Shown piece by piece: positions 59,901 to 64,000 of a stretch of DNA of 64,000 bases. This DNA comes from Dromaius novaehollandiae (lineage: Eukaryota; Chordata; Aves; Casuariiformes; Dromaiidae), in contig NC_088132.1 in NCBI RefSeq assembly GCF_036370855.1, positions 61,046,841-61,110,840 of the forward strand. Reading direction: 5' to 3'. The first letter of the stretch is position 1; each line of letters opens with the position of its first letter. The notes under the pieces were generated by a model, which ran no database searches, was not told where the DNA came from, and saw only the letters and a program-made list of their open reading frames with translations. Position numbers and translations under genes: made by a program.

Positions 59901-61942
59901 GCCACTTTTTCTTTACCTTAATGTGTCACTAATACAAATTGTCTCCATTAGCAATGAGATTCACTGCTACATTGATTCAGAAGAACATATTATTCACACC
60001 CATTATCAGCTAGGTGGTCCTTGATTCAACATAACAGTGTATGTTAGTAATCTTGTTTCACCTTCAGGGAAGCTTCTGGTGCTCTGAATAGTTCTGTGTG
60101 AATGGGAATGTGCTTCCAGGGTGGATGCCCCAGTTCCATCCCAGTGCAAACTCCACCAAGCCTGGCTCTTCTGGTTCCACCCTCCTTTCAGCTGGTGCAG
60201 GTGTCCCGGATTGGGAGTTGGAGGGAAGCCTGAATCACAGCAGCCCAGATTAGTTTCTGTTGCCATGACCCTACCCCTTTGGTATAGGCATTGACTGAGA
60301 CAGGAGTTATATTGCATTTTCAATCTTAGACAGAAAAAGACATGTTTTTTGAGATAGGAAATGTGGAAAGTCAGATGGTAAGGAATATTCTATATGTAAA
60401 TCAAACTGTCCTGTGGAAGGAGAAGAAAGGTGCCTTTCAGGTAAAATAAATAAATAAATCAATGCTGACCATCCTGACTTTATACATGTTGGTTAAATTG
60501 GAGATACCTATTAAATCTGTGGCACTTAAAATATGTAAATAATGTAATTATATAAAACACTGTATACTATAAACCTAGCAAGACAATTTTGCCAGGTCTG
60601 TGAGAGTGCAACCTCTCTACACTAATATCCTTGGGATTTTAGTCTGTGTATATTTGCTTTAATAACTACTGAAGGTCACAGTCTAATTTTACCTTTGAGG
60701 CACAAGTATTGAACCCGCTACTTAAGTTATGAAGTAGTACTTTTGGCCTGGGAAATACAATAGCCAAGGTTACAAAGTATCTTCATAACTGCTCCATGGA
60801 AGCTTTTGTAGCTTCTTAGTGTAGCCTCTACTTCCTCTGCATGATATCAAGATAAAGGCACAAAGATGCACATTATTGAGCTAGGGCTCAATTGTGATTT
60901 GTGCAATGAAATCTCCTTGGAGCAAGCAGTGTGTCCCCCTTGTAGCTGTCTGAAGTTGAGAGTACGCAGAACTTCTGCGGTGGAAAGGAGGAGCCAGACT
61001 TTGCCTTTCATGAATTCTTATTTATTGTCTTGCTTCCTTGTCTGTTCCAGAATCAGAGCTTGTGTAAGGTGCTGCCCATCTGTTAATGTTTTAGGACTTG
61101 GGTCAAAACATTCAACAGCAGTACTGAGTAAACAGCCACCAGTGCTGCATTATCTCCTTTATTTTGTTGAGTGTGAATGGATGGTGGAAACTGATAAAAC
61201 TGAAAAATGAAAAAATCAAGTTTACCATGCAACAGCATGGTTTTGCTGGCATTGTTGCCTAAAGAATTCATATCAGTTTAAATGGGAATAACTTGATTTG
61301 CTTGCCATAAATGGAAACCAGTAATTGTCTAATGGATCACTGTAAATGATATTTTATCAAGGAAATATATTTTTTTAAACTCTCTGATTCTATTTCTTAA
61401 ACTTGGCCAAGTTTTTTAAAGTCAACAGTAACAGCAAACAAATACTCATCTGTAACTCATGAGAAAATATTAACTAAAGTCTTAAGCCTTGCGAGATTTG
61501 CAGCTCATTGCAAAAATTTCTCTAAAGTTTGAGGAAAAACATTATTCTCCTAATAAATAATATTCACAGAATGTTTTCTACTGTACTGTGTTTATAAATA
61601 CAATATACTTGTTTTTATTTAAATGTAGACCCATGTAGATGTACTAAAATCAGTTAAGAAGGTTAATCTTAACAAGAATATTGTTGCATTTAAAGTTTGT
61701 GATATTGAGCTGATGGATGAATGTATTTGTATTTGTAACTTGTATTTGTACCATGACTAAATGTATAAGTAAAATTTATCAGTTGTGTACTATGCAATTG
61801 TGTGATTGTTTTTCTTTGTCAATTAAGATTCTTCCTGACTATTTATTTTTGTTTTTTTAACTTGGCTGTGTGGGGGTTATCTTTGCAGAACTCTTCTGAA
61901 GAGCCAGCTGTACAACTTATAACACTGCATGAAATTTTAGAG
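41921..61942 (+). CDS. CENPK: CENPK, 5' nine exons, truncated by the window edge
   Basis: Joining the exons below gives 687 bp, 229 codons, all in phase. Human CENPK has 269 residues, so about 50 C-terminal residues are missing, expected right of the window. The match to human is clear at EECQNKLSLIGTET-like, LVALGKEE-like, EEQQQIVDALNGIEEE-like, LGEFLEEHFPLPEE and NLITLHEMLE-like segments. The protein is mostly alpha-helical/coiled coil with a basic KKKKK patch. CENP-K belongs to the CENP-H/I/K/M part of the constitutive centromere-associated network and helps load CENP-A and recruit outer kinetochore proteins. Exon 1 codes only for the start methionine; an alternative start at residue 9 aligns with the human start. 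Confidence 0.94.
41924..44618 (+). other. CENPK: CENPK intron 1
   Basis: 2.7 kb. The first 270 bp are the CpG island tail. About 43300–44200 resembles an old antisense CR1 LINE, listed separately. Confidence 0.75.
43300..44200 (-). mobile_element. Old degenerate CR1-like LINE, antisense
   Basis: Read on the plus strand, short islands recall the antisense of CR1 reverse-transcriptase regions: GGGGGACTTTGCTGGAGGCA, then TTTCCTTTGCAAAAACTGTT and TTTGCCAGGATAGCCTATTA. These follow the order remembered for turtle/bird CR1 antisense sequence. The copy is heavily mutated with many stops and no coding capacity. The identification rests on memory of consensus pieces; the ends are approximate. Confidence 0.42.
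44619..44753 (+). CDS. CENPK: CENPK coding exon 2
   Basis: Acceptor AATAG, donor GTATGG. It encodes AEKLPERMSDYQHVPPETVS to DECESIWKQMEE. An internal ATG at 44640–44642 (M9) lines up with the human start by length, but its context is weak (C at −3, T at +4). If exon 1 is not coding, the CDS starts here. Confidence 0.9.
44754..47045 (+). other. CENPK: CENPK intron 2
   Basis: 2.3 kb of AT-rich intron with an inverted repeat flanking an AT/CA-rich patch at 45759–45896. No mobile element was recognised. Confidence 0.7.
45759..45896. repeat. 15 bp perfect inverted repeat around an AT/CA-rich patch
   Basis: GGATTCCTATATTTT at 45759–45773 is the exact reverse complement of AAAATATAGGAATCC at 45882–45896. 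Between them lie 108 bp rich in TA and CA dinucleotides. It could extrude as a cruciform, or be an inverted duplication or a small non-autonomous element. Confidence 0.7.
47046..47102 (+). CDS. CENPK: CENPK coding exon 3
   Basis: Acceptor CCAAG, donor GTAAGA, 19 codons: CQSKLTLLGTETVPESDAK. Human has CQNKLSLIGTETLTDSNAQ. It leaves in phase 0. Confidence 0.94.
47103..49710 (+). other. CENPK: CENPK intron 3
   Basis: 2.6 kb of AT-rich sequence. No exon or repeat family was recognised. Confidence 0.7.
49711..49783 (+). CDS. CENPK: CENPK coding exon 4
   Basis: Acceptor ATACAG after a poly-T tract, donor GTAAGT. It encodes LSLLMTRVKALTAEYNQWQK and then RSPE (human LSLLIMQVKCLTAELSQWQK). It leaves in phase 1. 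Confidence 0.94.
50582..51124 (-). pseudogene. Long minus-strand reading frame with one in-frame stop; possible pseudogene
   Basis: On the minus strand the frame is open from 51124 (after a TAG) to a TGA at 50665–50663, 153 codons, in AT-rich intron DNA. Beyond the TGA the same frame stays open for 26 more codons (GIYVLTDETDNYKRVIICLS...) to a TGA at 50584–50582. The translation includes LARLQNIGNLHLLSLSHSYH, DSRVTPINFARLKDAKGSLT and FHESPNGTPERPHYFTCTS. Its composition looks protein-like. It has no ATG near its start; the first usable start is a TTG. I do not recognise the family. A decayed retrocopy or an old gene fragment seems more likely than an active gene. Confidence 0.35.
54056..54688 (+). 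mobile_element. CR1 LINE, 5'-truncated 3' end copy, sense strand
   Basis: About 630 bp follow the CR1 3' region in order: GCAGCATCTTGGGCTGTATC, GCACTGATGAGACACATCTG, GAGTGCTGTGTCCAGTTCT, TTTAGCCTGGAAGGCTCAGA, TGACAGGAGAAGAAGCAATG, and near the end TTGGACTAGATGATCTCCAG and CCCTTCCAACCTTAGCTAG. It ends in the CR1 hallmark of short ATTCTGTG-type repeats (TCTGTGATTTTGTGAAATTC...). The reading frame is broken by several stops, so it is inactive. 5' truncation is typical. Its presence is the best single sign that this is bird or reptile DNA. Confidence 0.93.
55287..55333 (+). CDS. CENPK: CENPK coding exon 5
   Basis: Acceptor TTTCAG, donor GTAAGT. It encodes IISTNPDVLVALGKEE (human ends VLITLGKEE). 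It leaves in phase 0. Confidence 0.92.
55334..56755 (+). other. CENPK: CENPK intron 5
   Basis: 1.4 kb; poly-T tract near 55372. No repeat family was recognised. Confidence 0.7.
56756..56838 (+). CDS. CENPK: CENPK coding exon 6
   Basis: Acceptor TTATAG, donor GTAATA. It encodes LQKVKNDLEVVLSTVQSKNK and then KLREDLK. Coiled-coil pattern. It leaves in phase 2; the next intron is only 109 bp. Confidence 0.93.
56948..57046 (+). CDS. CENPK: CENPK coding exon 7
   Basis: Acceptor TCAAAG, donor GTATTT. It encodes REQQWHEEQQQIVDALNGIE to VVQFSEK (human REQRWLDEQQQIMESLN). It leaves in phase 2. Confidence 0.93.
57338..57473 (+). CDS. CENPK: CENPK coding exon 8
   Basis: Acceptor TACTAG, donor GTACGT. 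It encodes RTFQELKNKMLKLRTYKEEL to LGEFLEEHFPLPEEDGSA and KKKKK. The basic run is also present in human. It leaves in phase 0. Confidence 0.94.
58290..59190 (-). mobile_element. Old degenerate CR1/L3-like LINE, antisense
   Basis: Read on the plus strand, pieces recall the antisense of old amniote CR1 elements: TCTAAATTTATTCACATCTA, TTCTTATGCCAGTATTGTCC, CTCCTGATATAATTATAGAC, TTTGAATTCATCTTC, TGCATGATCTTGCACAT and GTGCCTCCCAGTTTCCTG. They fall in the order expected from the remembered consensus. The first 430 bp are the clearer part; 58740–59190 is weaker. It has no coding capacity. Confidence 0.5.
59201..59347 (-). mobile_element. Short CR1 3' end fragment, antisense
   Basis: AGTCATAGAAAAATTTAGGC, TGACCTCTGCAGGTCTTCTG and GTCCAACCCCATC are the reverse complement of the CR1 3' tail (consensus ATCATAGAATGG...GGTCCAACCCCC). 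It is a strongly 5'-truncated insertion of about 150 bp, placed just after the older CR1-like block. Confidence 0.82.
59423..59444 (+). repeat. Poly-T tract (22 T)
   Basis: An uninterrupted T run about 75 bp after the antisense CR1 fragment in CENPK intron 8. Confidence 0.8.
61889..61942 (+). CDS. CENPK: CENPK coding exon 9
   Basis: Acceptor TTGCAG, donor GTAAGA, 18 codons: NSSEEPAVQLITLHEILE (human has SSVNLITLHEMLE). It leaves in phase 0. The exon(s) coding for the conserved C-terminus (human ILINRLFDVPHDPY onward) were not found before 64000. Confidence 0.92.
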
Positions 61943-64000
61943 GTAAGATGGTTTTGTTATGTAGAGATTTGGGGGATCTTGTAATACTCAGATATGAGCA
62001 CAATATATTAATAAGATAAGAGTATATGATATACAGTTAACATAGTTAAATCAAAGTATAGTCTTTAGGAATGTTACATCATATTTTTATATTAATTTCT
62101 ATCAAACAAAAATCCATTTTTTTACAAGAATCTTGACAATAGTTTAGCTGTTATAGACTGTTATAGACAACAAACTGAGTTGGAGAGTGATTATCTCTTA
62201 TTTCATAAATAGTCTTTAAACTCTGAATTTTACATTGGTTATTAACAAAAAAAAGTTTTATGAGCCTTAGTGGCTCACATTAGTTGAGACAAATGCTGTG
62301 GTTTAAAAAAGAAAAAAAAACCCAATAACAACAAATATGTTCCATTTCAGGCTATGTGTTGTACTGTTTCAGTACAAGTATTTCTGAAATGTAATATAAT
62401 AATGGTTATAGGAGGCCCAATTAATGTGCAGTCTCTTCAATTAACAGTATTATTTTATTTCATATGGGGGAAATAAACAAATCTGATTAATGTATTTCTA
62501 AAGGATTTTATAATGATTCCAAGATGGATTAGTGGGTATTTTTAATCGCATTACAAATTATGATTTTGAATTGCATAGCATAATTCTGAGGGAGACATAA
62601 AAAAAAAATAATCTTTTGAGTAGCATTGGTTTTCCTTCTTGTCCTAAGTACAGTATTTGAAATTAAATAGAATTTCCCCTTCCTCCCCCATCCCCAGCTT
62701 TCAGATAGCTATAAGGATTTATATGTAAGACCTCCTTGAAAAACACCTTTTTATTTATTTTTATTTTTATTTTCCCTGAGGGGGAAACTTGATGAATAAC
62801 AACATTCTGGTGTTAAGATGCTAAGATCTGGTCACTATGACATTGTTGTGCTTTAGTTTAAAGTCCAGACAGTGAATCTGTACTTACATCATCAAATTCA
62901 TTTTACATGCCTCAAGTATCTCAGCGTCCCTATTAATGCCAAATTAGGCAGAGCTGGAAAACAAATCAGAATTTAAAATAGCCATGTTCCCTATGGAAAT
63001 AAAATTTTAAAGTTCTCTTAATACTCTAGAAGCGCCCTTCATATTTTTCTGATAATATTAGTCTTCTCCAAAATACAAACGTATCCAAATAATGTCTGAT
63101 TTCAATTTGGAAGAACAAACTAGTTCCAGAAATTCAGACTTATTTTTAATTTTAACTATCTTGGCCTAAACTATGGACATGCTTTATCTTTGTTTTATGT
63201 TGTTTTTCTTTTTTTTGTTGTTGTTGAGCAACTTGGTTCTAGTTTCAAGTGCCTGTTAAATTTCAAAACTGTTTTCTTGGATACAGATAATAGTTCCTTA
63301 AAGAGACAAATGCAGTCTCATCTTTGTATTACAATTACAGATTTAGGATTTATCGTTGTTTAATTCATATCTAAAATTACAGTCAGTGGATGTGTTCCTA
63401 ACCACGTCTCCTTAATGCCCGTGTGTTTGCTTTTTAAATAAGAAAGGTATACATTTTAATAAATACACTTTGACCAGCTGGGTGTATACATTTATATTAT
63501 TTAGGGATATTGATACCTTCTTCCTTAAATTCATGTAAGATACGACAACAAGCAATAAATTCCTTTTTCATGCAAACCTCAGAATTTTTATTATACTGCC
63601 TTTTATTCCAGTAATGAGCTATATTTTTTACAAAGGCAGTAATTCTTTTCCTTTTAATTAGTTTGAAGATTATTCCTATCAGACTGAGAATTTAGGGAAA
63701 TAATTTAAGATTTGAAACAATGTATAGAATAGAAATATATTTAAATAAGTGCTGGTTGTAAAGGCTATTTTGGAATACAAATATCAAAAAAGAATGAGCA
63801 ACAAGTGATCTAAAATAATGTATTGGAGTAAATATTAAGAATTGGGGCAAATGAGTATAAAATAAATAAACTGGAACAATTCTTTGGAATGTTCTGAAGT
63901 GCAGCAGAAGGGCAGCATTTTTCTGAACATACAAATGGGTGAAAAAACAGTAAGTTTGGTAATGAGGATTTTGATGTGTTTTTCTGTAGCAGTAAGAAGG
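61943..64000 (+). other. CENPK: CENPK intron 9 (partial, runs off the window)
   Basis: AT-rich sequence to the window end. No exon coding for the CENP-K C-terminus was found. Confidence 0.65.

Larger units (their letters stand above)
57474..61888 (+). other. CENPK: CENPK intron 8 (4.4 kb)
   Basis: It starts with an A run and (AT)n just past exon 8 (57489–57518). It contains antisense CR1-like material at 58290–59190, a short CR1 tail at 59201–59347 and a poly-T tract at 59423–59444. Nothing was recognised from 59450 to 61888. Confidence 0.72.

Noticed and set aside
60006-60323. 105-codon minus-strand frame in CENPK intron 8
   Set aside because: No recognisable family, no splice context, and proline/serine-rich translation of low information.

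Overview
This is vertebrate nuclear DNA, almost certainly from a bird. It holds long introns with GT–AG boundaries, CpG-island promoters, and CR1-type LINE fragments (the dominant bird/reptile retrotransposon), with no recognisable mammalian SINE. The gene order TRAPPC13–TRIM23–PPWD1–CENPK is that of human 5q12.3. From general knowledge of bird karyotypes this block is expected on chromosome Z; nothing in the window itself proves that.

Layout: (1) 1–1231: first coding exon and part of intron 1 of TRAPPC13, minus strand. (2) ~840–2150: CpG island holding a head-to-head TRAPPC13/TRIM23 promoter with three ZNF143 (SBS)-type motifs, a GC box and a YY1-type motif over the TRIM23 start codon. (3) 1759–22894: complete 11-exon TRIM23 on the plus strand, a RING/B-box E3 ligase with a C-terminal ARF-like GTPase domain. 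(4) 22895–27998: convergent (tail-to-tail) intergenic/3' UTR region. (5) 27999–41758: complete 11-exon PPWD1 on the minus strand, a WD40 protein with a C-terminal cyclophilin domain. (6) ~41330–42190: second CpG island, a very short head-to-head PPWD1/CENPK promoter with 162 bp between start codons. (7) 41921 to beyond 64000: first nine exons of CENPK on the plus strand, a centromere protein; its C-terminal exon(s) lie outside the window. CENPK introns carry one clear CR1 copy, one short antisense CR1 tail and several old degenerate CR1-like stretches.

The genes act in separate processes: vesicle tethering (TRAPPC13), ubiquitin and ARF signalling (TRIM23), splicing-associated prolyl isomerisation (PPWD1) and kinetochore assembly (CENPK). 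They share promoters rather than a pathway. I found no convincing new biological system. The least explained items are a long minus-strand reading frame at 50582–51124 in a CENPK intron and a coding-like patch at 38870–39028 in a PPWD1 intron. CENPK also has an unusual first exon that ends exactly on the start ATG. Exon boundaries were placed by hand from splice sites, reading frame and remembered family sequence; no alignment or search was run.
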